A stretch of 64,000 bases of DNA from Flavobacterium jumunjinense (lineage in GTDB: Bacteria > Bacteroidota > Bacteroidia > Flavobacteriales > Flavobacteriaceae). The notes beneath the pieces were generated by a model, which worked only from the letters and a program-made list of their open reading frames with translations, ran no database searches and was not told the origin of the DNA. The position numbers were made by a program, and so were the translations under genes. Positions 24,317 to 33,361 of this stretch are shown here, one piece after another; the first letter of the stretch is position 1, and every line of letters begins with the position of its first letter. The stretch covers positions 806,001 to 870,000 of the forward strand of contig NZ_CP091285.1 of the NCBI RefSeq assembly GCF_021650975.2, written 5' to 3'.

Positions 24317-24710
24317 AGAAATCATTTTATCCGAATTAAAGTTTAAAGCAGTTAGAAGCAGTGGTGCTGGCGGACAAAACGTAAACAAAGTTTCTTCTAA
24401 AGTAGTATTATCGTTTGACATGATGAACTCTTCTGGATTATCTGAAAAAGAAAAAGAGTATTTAAATGAGAAAATTGCTAATAGATTTACTCTAGAAGGT
24501 ATCCTAATTCTTAATTGCGATGAAGATAGAAGTCAAATAAAGAACAAAGAGCTTATTATAAAACGTTTTTTGAATTTAATTACAAATGGGTTAAAAAAAA
24601 CAAAAATCAGAAGAGCAACAAAAGTTCCTAAATCTGTAAAAGAAAGAAGAATAAAACAGAAAAAAAACACAGGCTTAATTAAACAATCTAGAAGAAAACC
24701 CGAAATTTAA
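24309..24710 (+). CDS. arfB: Alternative ribosome-rescue factor ArfB (peptidyl-tRNA hydrolase)
   Basis: Releases peptides from ribosomes stalled on truncated mRNA. 133 residues with the release-factor-like catalytic GGQ at 21-23 (SSGAGGQNVNKV) and a Lys/Arg-rich C-terminal tail (TKIRRATKVPKSVKERR) that enters the empty mRNA channel, both needed for function. Last gene of the operon, with an 8-bp overlap with DUF4301. There is no stop-codon-reading domain, which separates it from RF1 and RF2. Confidence 0.95.
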   Translation: MNKEIILSELKFKAVRSSGAGGQNVNKVSSKVVLSFDMMNSSGLSEKEKEYLNEKIANRFTLEGILILNCDEDRSQIKNKELIIKRFLNLITNGLKKTKIRRATKVPKSVKERRIKQKKNTGLIKQSRRKPEI

Positions 24711-24771
24711 AAACATTAATAAATTCTAATTACAAAAAGCTTTTTTTAACTTTTTAATTTCAATAGTTTAC

Positions 24772-24779
24772 TATCTTTG
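24772..24779 (+). promoter_or_regulatory. Bacteroidetes -7 element TATCTTTG before the TPP riboswitch
   Basis: Exact TAnnTTTG match directly upstream of the riboswitch, so the transcript would begin with the aptamer near 24785. The -33 region is T-rich without a clear TTTG. Confidence 0.65.
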
Positions 24780-24780
24780 C

Positions 24781-24890
24781 CCTGTCTCAAAGGGGTGCTT
24801 TTATTTTACTTTCATTAAACAATGTAAGATTTAGGCTGAGATTATACCCATAGAACCTAGAACAGATAATGCTGTTTAGGGAACAGATGT
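24781..24890 (+). promoter_or_regulatory. TPP (thiamine pyrophosphate) riboswitch
   Basis: Thi-box landmarks appear in order: GGGGTGC (24792-24798), GGCTGAGA (24834-24841), TACCC, GAACCT (24853-24858), AGATAATGCT (24864-24873) and AGGGAA (24878-24883). The helix formed by CTGT near 24782 and ACAG near 24883 closes the aptamer. It lies 70 bp before the TonB-dependent receptor, which it should repress when thiamine pyrophosphate is plentiful. A complementary segment at 24935-24942 may serve as its expression platform. Confidence 0.95.
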
Positions 24891-24961
24891 TGTAAAACAC
24901 TATTAACATAATTAATTTAAATTTCAGAATAATTACCCCTTTTATTCGTAGGCTTTAACGA

Positions 24962-27100
24962 ATGAAAAATTTATTCAACACAAGAAAAACTAAAAATTTA
25001 CTAAGTTTTTTTTTAGTTTTAATTTCAACTCTTCTTTTTGCTCAAGAACAAAAACAAGACAGTACCAAAGTAACTCAACTTGATGAAGTACTAGTATCCG
25101 CAGTAAGAGCGAACTCAAAACAACCAGTTAGTTTTACAAACATGTCAAAATCTGAAATCGCAAAACGCAATTTAGGTCAAGACATTCCAATGCTTTTAAA
25201 CTATCTACCTTCAGTAGTTACAACTACAGACGCTGGTAATGGAGTTGGATATACTGGAATCAGAGTAAGAGGTAGCGATGCCACAAGAATAAACATAACA
25301 ATTAACGGAATTCCGTACAACGACTCAGAATCTCATGGGACTTACTGGGTAAACATGCCTGATTTTGCTTCTTCTTTACAAAGTATTCAATTACAAAGAG
25401 GTGTTGGAACCTCAACAAATGGATCTGGAGCTTTCGGAGCAAGTTTAAATATGCTAACCGATTTAGCAGCTGAAAATGCAAACGGTGAAATTTCAAACTC
25501 ATTTGGAAGTTTCAACACAAGAAAGCACACTGTAAAATTTAGCACAGGAAAAATAAACAATGGTTTTGAACTTTCTGGTAGACTTTCAAATATCCACTCA
25601 GATGGCTATATAGATAGAGCTTCATCAGATTTGAAATCGTACTTCCTTCAAGCTGCCTATTTTGAAGGTACAACATTAATTAAAGCATTAGCTTTTGGAG
25701 GAACCGAAAGAACTTATCAATCTTGGAATGGAATTGACCGAGAAACTTTTAACAGCAACCCAACTTTCAATTCTGCAGGGATGTATACTGATGAATTTGG
25801 AAACACACGTTACTATGATAACGAAACAGACAATTATCAACAAGACCATTATCAACTGCATTGGAACGAGAAATGGAGTGAAAACTGGAATAGCAATTTA
25901 GCAATTCATTATACTAAAGGAAAAGGATATTATGAAAACTACAAAGAAGACGAAGACTTTTCTGATTATAACCTTCAGCCTGTTTTAGGACAAACTTCTA
26001 CAGATTTAATTCGTCAAAAATGGTTAGATAACGATTTCTACGGGACTACTTTCTCTACAAATTACAATAAAGATAATTTTGATTTTATTTTAGGAGGAGC
26101 TTGGAACAAATATGAAGGTGATCATTTCGGAAAAGTAATTTGGGCACGATATGCTTCAACTAGCGAACTAGATGACAAATACTATAATGACTATGGTACA
26201 AAAACAGATGGTAACTTATTTGCAAAAGCAAGCTATGAATTACCGTTTGGTTTAAGTCTTTTTGGAGATTTACAATACCGAACAGTAAACTATAAAGCAA
26301 ATGGAGTTCAAACTAACCTAGTAGACGACACCTTTAATTTCTTCAATCCGAAAGCAGGTTTAACCTATAAAATATCAAACAAACAATCTGTTTTCTTTTC
26401 GTATGCTAGAGCAAATAGAGAACCTAACAGAACCGATTACAAAAACGGAACACCAAAACCAGAACAATTAGATGATTTTGAATTGGGCTGGAAATTTAAT
26501 TCTTCGAAAGCAAAGCTTAACATTAACACTTATTTCATGAGCTACAAAGACCAATTGGTTTTAACTGGCGAACTAGATAATGTTGGAGCTCCTATTCGTA
26601 GCAATAGTGGTGATAGTTATAGAATAGGCCTAGAAGTTGAAGCAACAGTAATGCTTTCAAAAAATTGGATTATTGCACCAAATTTCACACTTAGTAAAAA
26701 CAAAAACATAGATTTTTACACTGATGCATCAGGAACTTTAGAAAACATAGGAAACACAGACATTGCTTATTCTCCAGAAGTCATTATTGGTAACCAATTA
26801 ATATTTAATGGATTTAAAAACTTCCAAATTGGATTATTATCAAAGTTTGTAGGCAAACAATACCTAAACAACACAAACGACAAAAGAGGAGTTTTAGCGG
26901 ATTACTTTGTAAACGATTTTAATTTAATCTATACATTACCTATGACAAAGCTTGCTAAAGAACTAATTTTTACTGTTAATGCAAATAACATTTTCAACAA
27001 AAAATATGCTTCAAACGCTGCTGACTATGGTGGCGGTTATGTTTATTTCTATCCACAAGCAGGAGCTAATATCATGGCAGGATTAACGATTAAATTCTAA
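24962..27100 (+). CDS. TonB-dependent receptor, probable thiamine uptake (OMR1-like)
   Basis: Outer-membrane active transporter, 712 residues. The signal peptide (to about FAQ, residues 26-28) is followed by the TonB box region TQLDEVLVSA. The plug domain follows (MLLNYLPSVVTTTDAGNGVGYTGIRVRGSDATRINITINGIPYNDSESHG at about 75-125), then a beta barrel ending in a C-terminal aromatic strand (IMAGLTIKF). Regulation by the TPP riboswitch makes thiamine or a thiamine phosphate the expected cargo. It has its own promoter and a strong terminator, so it is monocistronic. Confidence 0.92.
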   Translation: MKNLFNTRKTKNLLSFFLVLISTLLFAQEQKQDSTKVTQLDEVLVSAVRANSKQPVSFTNMSKSEIAKRNLGQDIPMLLNYLPSVVTTTDAGNGVGYTGIRVRGSDATRINITINGIPYNDSESHGTYWVNMPDFASSLQSIQLQRGVGTSTNGSGAFGASLNMLTDLAAENANGEISNSFGSFNTRKHTVKFSTGKINNGFELSGRLSNIHSDGYIDRASSDLKSYFLQAAYFEGTTLIKALAFGGTERTYQSWNGIDRETFNSNPTFNSAGMYTDEFGNTRYYDNETDNYQQDHYQLHWNEKWSENWNSNLAIHYTKGKGYYENYKEDEDFSDYNLQPVLGQTSTDLIRQKWLDNDFYGTTFSTNYNKDNFDFILGGAWNKYEGDHFGKVIWARYASTSELDDKYYNDYGTKTDGNLFAKASYELPFGLSLFGDLQYRTVNYKANGVQTNLVDDTFNFFNPKAGLTYKISNKQSVFFSYARANREPNRTDYKNGTPKPEQLDDFELGWKFNSSKAKLNINTYFMSYKDQLVLTGELDNVGAPIRSNSGDSYRIGLEVEATVMLSKNWIIAPNFTLSKNKNIDFYTDASGTLENIGNTDIAYSPEVIIGNQLIFNGFKNFQIGLLSKFVGKQYLNNTNDKRGVLADYFVNDFNLIYTLPMTKLAKELIFTVNANNIFNKKYASNAADYGGGYVYFYPQAGANIMAGLTIKF

Positions 27101-27126
27101 ATAGAATACAATAATCTAAACAAAAA

Positions 27127-27161
27127 ACCGACTTTAGTTTTACAACTAGAGTCGGTTTTTC
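27127..27161. terminator. Bidirectional terminator between the TonB receptor and the acyl-CoA dehydrogenase
   Basis: ACCGACTTTAGTT (27127-27139) pairs with AACTAGAGTCGGT (27144-27156) with one mismatch. Runs of A before and T after let it serve both convergent genes. Confidence 0.9.
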
Positions 27162-27178
27162 TATATGATAAAAACTTA

Positions 27179-28318
27179 TTATTGTAATAATCCTCTTGAA
27201 ATAACAATACGTTGAATTTCAGAAGTCCCTTCATAAATTTGAGTAATCTTAGCATCACGCATCATACGTTCTACATGATATTCACTTACATAACCATTTC
27301 CACCATGAATTTGAACGGCTTCAATTGTTGTATTCATAGCTGTTTCGGAAGCAAATAATTTTGCCATAGCACCAGAATGTGAAATATCTTCACCATTATC
27401 TTTTTCAGTTGCCGCTTTCATACATAGTAAACGAGCAGCTGTAATTTGCACATGCATATCTGCTAATTTAAATGCAATTACTTGGTGTTGAAAAATTGGT
27501 TTTTTAAACGCAACACGTTCTTGAGCATATTTCAATGCCAACTCATAAGCACCTTGCGCTATACCTAATGCTTGTGAAGCAATTCCGATTCTACCTCCAT
27601 TTAAGGTTGCCATAGCAAAAGCAAATCCAAAACCGTCTTCACCAATTCTATTTTCTTTAGGTACTTTTACATCATTAAACATTAAAGAATGAGTATCAGA
27701 ACCTCTAATTCCCATCTTCTTTTCTTTCGGTCCAATTGAAAAACCTTCCCATCCTTTTTCAACTAAGAACGCATTAATTCCTTTATGCCCTTTTTCAACA
27801 TCAGTTTGAGCAATTACAATATAAGTAGATGCAGTTCCTCCATTTGTAATCCAGTTTTTTGTTCCGTTTAATAAATAGTAATCACCTTTATCAATTGCAG
27901 TTGTTTTTTGAGAAGTTGCATCAGAACCTGCTTCTGGTTCAGACAAACAAAAAGCTCCAATAACATCTCCTTTTGCTAAAGGTACTAAGTATTTTTGTTT
28001 TTGATCTTCATTACAATATTTTTCAATTCCAGCACAAACTAGTGAATTATTAACAGACATAATAACAGCCGCAGAAGCATCTACTTTAGCTATTTCTTCC
28101 ATCGCTAATACATAAGAAACACTATCTAAACCAGAACCTCCATATTTAGGATCTACCATCATTCCTAAAAATCCTAGTTCAGCCATTTTTTTAACTTGCT
28201 CTGTTGGAAAAATAGAATGTTCATCTCTTTCAATAACTCCTGGTTGTAATTCAGTCATAGCAAAGTCTTTAGCTGCTTGCTGAATCATTAATTGCTCTTC
28301 TGTTAATTTAAAGTCCAT
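27179..28318 (-). CDS. Acyl-CoA dehydrogenase (short/medium-chain type)
   Basis: FAD enzyme making the first double bond in fatty-acid or branched-chain acyl-CoA oxidation. 379 residues from the start MDFKLTEEQ at 28318, the normal family length; a 21-residue upstream extension (MLINKYIWG) lacks homology and is rejected. Visible motifs are GAFCLSEPEAGSDA (FAD site), NGTKNWITNGG, and the catalytic Glu in the IYEGTSEIQR region near the C-terminus. A TACATTTG promoter element lies 42 bp upstream. Confidence 0.95.
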   Translation of the reverse strand: MDFKLTEEQLMIQQAAKDFAMTELQPGVIERDEHSIFPTEQVKKMAELGFLGMMVDPKYGGSGLDSVSYVLAMEEIAKVDASAAVIMSVNNSLVCAGIEKYCNEDQKQKYLVPLAKGDVIGAFCLSEPEAGSDATSQKTTAIDKGDYYLLNGTKNWITNGGTASTYIVIAQTDVEKGHKGINAFLVEKGWEGFSIGPKEKKMGIRGSDTHSLMFNDVKVPKENRIGEDGFGFAFAMATLNGGRIGIASQALGIAQGAYELALKYAQERVAFKKPIFQHQVIAFKLADMHVQITAARLLCMKAATEKDNGEDISHSGAMAKLFASETAMNTTIEAVQIHGGNGYVSEYHVERMMRDAKITQIYEGTSEIQRIVISRGLLQ

Positions 28319-28359
28319 ATTGTATAAATAAAGTTCGTGTATTATTATAAAAAGTCCCC

Positions 28360-28367
28360 AAATGTAC
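28360..28367 (-). promoter_or_regulatory. Bacteroidetes promoter TTG-N20-TACATTTG before the acyl-CoA dehydrogenase
   Basis: The TAnnTTTG element on the minus strand has a TTG about 20 bp upstream, close to the usual spacing. It implies a leader of about 35 nt to the ATG at 28318 and supports that start. Confidence 0.6.
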
Positions 28368-28411
28368 TTATTTATTAGCAATTTTTCAATAACAATTTGT
28401 AATTTTAACCC

Positions 28412-29476
28412 ATGTTTAAAGATAAATACAACGTTATAGGTGTAATGTCGGGCACTTCATTAGATGGAGTCGATTTAGTATATACTACACTCTCTTTTTC
28501 AAACAAATGGAGTTATAAAGTTCATTATTCGGAAACCATTCCTTATACTGAATATTGGCATTCTACTTTATCAAAATCAGTGCATCTAGAAAAAGTAGCG
28601 CTTTTAAAATTGGATGAAGAATACACAAATGAATTAGCAAAAATAATTTCTGATTTTATAAACAAAAACAACATTACGGCTATTGATGCAATTTGTTCAC
28701 ATGGTCATACCGTTTTGCACGAACCGCAAAACAATTACACTTTACAAATTGGAAATTTAAACAAAATAGCAACTTTACTAAACGAAACTGTAGTTTGCGA
28801 TTTTAGAGTTCAAGATGTTCAATTCGACGGACAAGGTGCTCCTTTGGTACCAATTGGTGACCGATTACTATTTTCTGAATACGACTACTGCTTAAATCTT
28901 GGCGGATTCTCAAATATTTCATTTGAAGAAGACAAAAAAAGAATTGCTTTTGACATATCTCCTGTAAATACCGTACTCAATCTTTACGCTAACAAACTAA
29001 ACTTAGCCTATGATAATAAAGGGCAAATTGCAAAAAAAGGAAACATTAACGTCCCCTTATTAGACGAACTAAACAATCTTAGCTTTTATAGTAAAAAACA
29101 CCCAAAATCATTAGGTATAGAATTTGTCAATACGGAAGTTCTACCAATAATTAATCAATATAAAATAAAAACGGAAGACATCTTACGAACTTTCACCGAA
29201 CATGTAGCCATTCAAATTAGTAATGTAATAAAAAAAGAAAAATCATCACTTTTAGTTACCGGTGGTGGAGCATATCATGATTTTTTAATTGCCAGAATAA
29301 AGCACTTCTTACCTAACACTAGTATAATTATTCCAGATGGAATAATTATAGAATTTAAAGAAGCGCTGGTTTTCGCATTACTTGGAGTATTAAAATTACG
29401 CAATGAAAACAACACTTTATGTTCCGTAACTGGTGCCAAACAAGACCATAGTTCAGGAAATATTTTCATTCCTTAA
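28412..29476 (+). CDS. anmK: Anhydro-N-acetylmuramic acid kinase
   Basis: Phosphorylates anhMurNAc recovered from cell-wall turnover, opening the 1,6-anhydro ring to MurNAc-6-phosphate. 354 residues. The ATP-binding signature GVMSGTSLDGVD is at 10-21; FDISPVNTVLN, DNKGQIA and the C-terminal LLVTGGGAYH loop fit the family. A single gene, divergent from the acyl-CoA dehydrogenase. With the NamZ-like lipoprotein at 59377 it suggests peptidoglycan recycling. Confidence 0.95.
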   Translation: MFKDKYNVIGVMSGTSLDGVDLVYTTLSFSNKWSYKVHYSETIPYTEYWHSTLSKSVHLEKVALLKLDEEYTNELAKIISDFINKNNITAIDAICSHGHTVLHEPQNNYTLQIGNLNKIATLLNETVVCDFRVQDVQFDGQGAPLVPIGDRLLFSEYDYCLNLGGFSNISFEEDKKRIAFDISPVNTVLNLYANKLNLAYDNKGQIAKKGNINVPLLDELNNLSFYSKKHPKSLGIEFVNTEVLPIINQYKIKTEDILRTFTEHVAIQISNVIKKEKSSLLVTGGGAYHDFLIARIKHFLPNTSIIIPDGIIIEFKEALVFALLGVLKLRNENNTLCSVTGAKQDHSSGNIFIP

Positions 29477-29570
29477 AATTATATTACTGACAATCAATAC
29501 TTTTCATTATTTAACAATTTGTTATATCTTAATTTAAAACTTTGAAATACACTTAATTAATAAGATTATG

Positions 29571-29578
29571 TATATTTG
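29571..29578 (+). promoter_or_regulatory. Bacteroidetes -7 element TATATTTG before the amino-acid dehydrogenase
   Basis: Exact TAnnTTTG match with a 24-bp gap to the ATG at 29603. Confidence 0.6.
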
Positions 29579-29602
29579 TAAAATTCAAAACAACCATTTT
29601 AA

Positions 29603-30832
29603 ATGAAAGATTTATTAAAAAAATTCGAGAATAAAGAACCCGAAATAGTATTTAATTGGAAAGACCCAGAAACTGAAGCAGAAGGATGGACAGTGATTAA
29701 CTCACTTCGTGGAGGCGCAGCTGGTGGAGGAACAAGAATGCGTAAAGGACTTGACATGAACGAAGTTCTTTCTCTTGCAAAAACTATGGAGGTTAAATTC
29801 TCAGTTTCCGGACCAGCAATTGGTGGTGCAAAATCTGGTATTAATTTTGACCCGAATGACCCACGTAAAAAAGGAGTTCTTGAAAGATGGTACAAAGCAG
29901 TATCTCCATTATTAAAAAATTATTATGGAACTGGTGGAGATTTAAATGTTGATGAAATTCACGAAGTAATCCCAATGACAGAAGACTGTGGAGTATGGCA
30001 TCCTCAAGAAGGTGTATTTAATGGTCATTTTAAACCAACAGAAGCAGATAAAATCAACAGAATTGGACAATTACGTCAAGGTGTAATTAAAGTAATAGAA
30101 AATCCAAACTTTTCTCCAGACGTAAACAGAAAGTATACTGTAGCAGACATGATTACAGGATATGGAGTTGCAGAAGCTGTTCGTCATTACTATGACATCT
30201 ATGGTGGAAACGTGAAAGGTAAAAAAGCAATTGTACAAGGGTTTGGAAATGTTGGCTCTGCTGCTGCTTTTTATTTAGCCGAAATGGGTGCTAAAATAGT
30301 AGGAATTATAGATAGAGATGGCGGTCTTATCAACGAAAACGGCTTTACTTTCGAAGAAATAACTGACCTATTCTTAAACAAAGATGGAAACAAACTTGTT
30401 GCGAAAGACATGATTCCTTTTGAAGAGATTAATGCTAAAATATGGACAATAGACGCTCAAATTTTTGCTCCTTGTGCTGCATCTAGATTAGTACAAAAAA
30501 GTCAGATCGACGAAATGATTGCATCTGGACTTGAAGTTATTTCATGCGGTGCAAACGTTCCTTTTGCAGATAAAGAAATTTTCTTTGGATCGATCATGGA
30601 AGAAACTGATTCTAAAGTAAGTTTAATACCAGATTTCATTTCAAATTGTGGAATGGCTAGAGTATTTGCTTATTTCATGGAGAAAAAAGTACAAATGACA
30701 GATGAATCTATTTTCTCTGACACTTCAAACATTATCAAAACAGCTATTCAAAAAACTTACGACTTGAATACTGAAAAACAAAACATTAGTGCTAGAGCAT
30801 TTGAAATTGCTTTAAAACAACTTATCAAATAA
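29603..30832 (+). CDS. Glu/Leu/Phe/Val dehydrogenase family protein
   Basis: NAD(P)-dependent oxidative deaminase of amino acids, 409 residues. The dimerisation domain holds the substrate Lys region with VSGPAIGGAKSGINFDP (about 73-89). The C-terminal Rossmann domain has VQGFGNVGSAAAFYLAE near 210-226. The segment GGDLNVDE replaces the usual PxxDV(G/N)T around the catalytic Asp, so substrate choice (glutamate or branched-chain) is uncertain. It has its own TATATTTG promoter and lies 14 bp before nhaD, possibly cotranscribed. Confidence 0.9.
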   Translation: MKDLLKKFENKEPEIVFNWKDPETEAEGWTVINSLRGGAAGGGTRMRKGLDMNEVLSLAKTMEVKFSVSGPAIGGAKSGINFDPNDPRKKGVLERWYKAVSPLLKNYYGTGGDLNVDEIHEVIPMTEDCGVWHPQEGVFNGHFKPTEADKINRIGQLRQGVIKVIENPNFSPDVNRKYTVADMITGYGVAEAVRHYYDIYGGNVKGKKAIVQGFGNVGSAAAFYLAEMGAKIVGIIDRDGGLINENGFTFEEITDLFLNKDGNKLVAKDMIPFEEINAKIWTIDAQIFAPCAASRLVQKSQIDEMIASGLEVISCGANVPFADKEIFFGSIMEETDSKVSLIPDFISNCGMARVFAYFMEKKVQMTDESIFSDTSNIIKTAIQKTYDLNTEKQNISARAFEIALKQLIK

Positions 30833-30846
30833 CACGTATTAACCCG

Positions 30847-32202
30847 ATGGAAATTTTATTAATTATCATATTCGTTCTTGGTTATTTAGCGATAGCCATG
30901 GAACATTCATTAAAAATCGACAAATTAATCCCTGCACTTGCAATGATGGCTCTTCTTTGGGCAATTATAGCAGTTACACACATGGATGTATTTGAAATTA
31001 TCCCTGGAATAGGAAAAGAGAAACACCATGTTGAAGGAGTACTACTCCATCATCTTGGGAAAACTGCCGAAATACTTGTTTTCTTAATGGGAGCAATGAC
31101 AATTGTAGAAATTATTGATTATTTTGATGGTTTTTCAACAATTAAAAGTTTTATAAAAACGACAAACAAATCAAGACTACTTTGGTTATTTACATCTTTA
31201 GCATTTGTACTATCTGCAATTATAGACAATTTAACAGCAACGATTGTTTTACTTACAATTCTTCAAAAAATTATTAAAGACAGAGATACACGCCTTTGGT
31301 TTGCAGGTCTTATAGTAATCGCTGCAAATGCAGGTGGAGCATGGTCTCCAATTGGTGATGTAACAACAACAATGTTATGGATTGCAAATAAAGTATCTGC
31401 TTCACAATTAGTAATACATGTTTTAATACCTTCTATTTTGTGTTTTGCAGTTCCAACACTAATCGCTTCAAGAATGTCTGTTTTCAAAGGATACATTGAA
31501 GCTGATACCTCAGACGAAAAACCTAAATCAAAATTTAGTGCAACAATGTTCTATATGGGATTAGGAGCAATACTTTTTGTGCCTATCTTTAAAACAGCTA
31601 CACATTTACCTCCTTATGTTGGAATGATGCTATCTCTTGCAGTTGTTGCCGCTTTTGCAGAATATTTTAGTAACACTAAATTCTCAATGGGAGAAGCAAC
31701 ATCAGACAGTGGACACCATAGTCCAGTCCATAAATCACTTTCTAAAATCGAAATGCCTAGTATTTTGTTTTTCTTAGGTATTTTAATGGCTGTAGCTGCA
31801 CTAGAGTCACTTGGAATGTTATTTGATTTTGCAGGTGTACTAGAAAACACAATGCCTAAATTAGGTACAGAATTAGAATCTACTAAACTTTCAGATTTAG
31901 TTGTACTTCTTCTTGGTGCTGGTTCTGCTGTAATCGACAATGTACCATTGGTAGCAGCAAGTATCGGAATGTTCTCAATGGGTATGGACGAACCTGCTTG
32001 GCACTTTATAGCATATGCTGCTGGAACAGGTGGTAGTATTTTAATTATAGGATCAGCTGCAGGAGTTGTTGCAATGGGAATGGAAAAAATTGATTTCTTC
32101 TGGTATTTCAAAAAAATAGGCTGGCTAGCTTTTGTTGGATTCATAGCAGGTAGTATCGGTTTCATTCTTTTAAGAAACCTAGTACTAAATGTAGTCCACT
32201 AA
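30847..32202 (+). CDS. nhaD: Na+/H+ antiporter NhaD
   Basis: Inner-membrane sodium/proton antiporter of the ion-transporter superfamily, 451 residues with about 12 hydrophobic helices. Conserved segments are AIIDNLTATIVLL, NAGGAWSPIGDVTTTMLWI and SAVIDNVPLVAA, the two inverted-repeat halves each with an (I/V)IDN motif. A His-rich loop (KEKHHVEGVLLHHLG) sits near residue 60. A sodium antiporter suits a saline habitat. Cotranscription with the dehydrogenase upstream is likely because only 14 bp separate them. Confidence 0.93.
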   Translation: MEILLIIIFVLGYLAIAMEHSLKIDKLIPALAMMALLWAIIAVTHMDVFEIIPGIGKEKHHVEGVLLHHLGKTAEILVFLMGAMTIVEIIDYFDGFSTIKSFIKTTNKSRLLWLFTSLAFVLSAIIDNLTATIVLLTILQKIIKDRDTRLWFAGLIVIAANAGGAWSPIGDVTTTMLWIANKVSASQLVIHVLIPSILCFAVPTLIASRMSVFKGYIEADTSDEKPKSKFSATMFYMGLGAILFVPIFKTATHLPPYVGMMLSLAVVAAFAEYFSNTKFSMGEATSDSGHHSPVHKSLSKIEMPSILFFLGILMAVAALESLGMLFDFAGVLENTMPKLGTELESTKLSDLVVLLLGAGSAVIDNVPLVAASIGMFSMGMDEPAWHFIAYAAGTGGSILIIGSAAGVVAMGMEKIDFFWYFKKIGWLAFVGFIAGSIGFILLRNLVLNVVH

Positions 32203-32248
32203 TAAACAATTTTTTAAACAAATAGTCGTTATATAATAAAATTAAAGT

Positions 32249-32956
32249 ATGGGTATATTTCTTCAAGCAGATAGCTTAGCTATCGCTAATCAAGTTTTAA
32301 CAGAAGACGCGCAACCAGCAGAACAAACACTTTCAATTTGGGAATTGTTAACTAGTGGTGGTATTGGTGGTCAGGCAATCATTTTAGTTTTATTCATATT
32401 ATTATTTTTAGCACTTTTTCTTTATTTTGAAAGACTAATGGCTATAAATAAAGCTAGCAAAATAGATTCTAGCTTTATGAATAACATAAAAATGAACATC
32501 ATGTCTGGAAAAATTGACTCAGCTAAAATGCTTTGCGCACAAACTGATTCACCTGTTGCAAGACTGATTGAAAAAGGAATTTCTAGAATTGGGAAACCGC
32601 TTGAAGACATAAATACTGCAATAGAGAACGCTGGTAACTTAGAACTATACAAGCTAGAAAAAAACACTAGTATGTTAGCTACCATTTCTGGTGCTGGACC
32701 AATGATTGGCTTCTTAGGAACTGTACTTGGTATGATTCTTGCTTTTCATAAAATGGCAAGTGGAGGTGGACAAATTGAAGTAGGCTCTCTTGCAGAAGGA
32801 ATCTACACAGCAATGACTACAACAGTCGTTGGGCTTATAGTTGGTATTGTTGCCTATATGGGATACAATCACTTAGTTGTTAAAACCAACAAAGTAGTTA
32901 ACCAGATGGAAGGAAATGTAGTTGAGTTTTTAGATCTATTAAATGAACCAGTATAA
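32249..32956 (+). CDS. exbB: MotA/TolQ/ExbB proton channel family protein
   Basis: Inner-membrane subunit of the TonB energising complex, 235 residues. Three membrane helices are visible (about 33-55, 130-155 and 175-200). The conserved ATISGAGPMIGFLGTVLGMI and MTTTVVGLIVGIVAYMGYN lie in the last two. Its stop overlaps the ExbD start by one base (TAATG), and a TonB-like protein follows, so this is a TonB-ExbB-ExbD set powering receptors such as the one at 24962. Confidence 0.92.
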   Translation: MGIFLQADSLAIANQVLTEDAQPAEQTLSIWELLTSGGIGGQAIILVLFILLFLALFLYFERLMAINKASKIDSSFMNNIKMNIMSGKIDSAKMLCAQTDSPVARLIEKGISRIGKPLEDINTAIENAGNLELYKLEKNTSMLATISGAGPMIGFLGTVLGMILAFHKMASGGGQIEVGSLAEGIYTAMTTTVVGLIVGIVAYMGYNHLVVKTNKVVNQMEGNVVEFLDLLNEPV

Positions 32957-33351
32957 TGAAGTTAGGCAAAAATAAAAATAAAGTATCTACAGAATTCAAC
33001 ATGTCATCCATGACTGATATTGTATTCTTATTATTGATATTCTTTATGCTTACTTCTACTATGGTTACAACTAATGCTCTCGATTTAGTTTTACCTAAAG
33101 GAAAAGGAAAAACAGACAGCAACAAAAGCATTTCCGTAAGTATAGATCAAGACCTAGTATTTTATATTGACAAAGATAAAATTGACGAATTACAACTTGA
33201 AACACAATTACTGGCTTTGATGGCGAACGCTGAAAACAAAGCAATTGTATTAAGAGCTGAAAAATCCGTACCACATGAAAAAGTAGTATACGTTATGGAT
33301 ATTGCTTACAGAAATGGTATTAAAATGGTGGTAGCAGTTAGTCCAAAATAA
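32956..33351 (+). CDS. exbD: ExbD/TolR biopolymer transport protein
   Basis: 131-residue partner of the upstream channel. One transmembrane helix (about 19-40) contains the proton-carrying Asp in SSMTDIVFLLLIFFML. A periplasmic domain follows with the typical VLRAEKSVPHEKVVYVMDIAY. Translationally coupled to exbB by a one-base overlap. Confidence 0.93.
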   Translation: MKLGKNKNKVSTEFNMSSMTDIVFLLLIFFMLTSTMVTTNALDLVLPKGKGKTDSNKSISVSIDQDLVFYIDKDKIDELQLETQLLALMANAENKAIVLRAEKSVPHEKVVYVMDIAYRNGIKMVVAVSPK

Positions 33352-33361
33352 AAATAAAACA

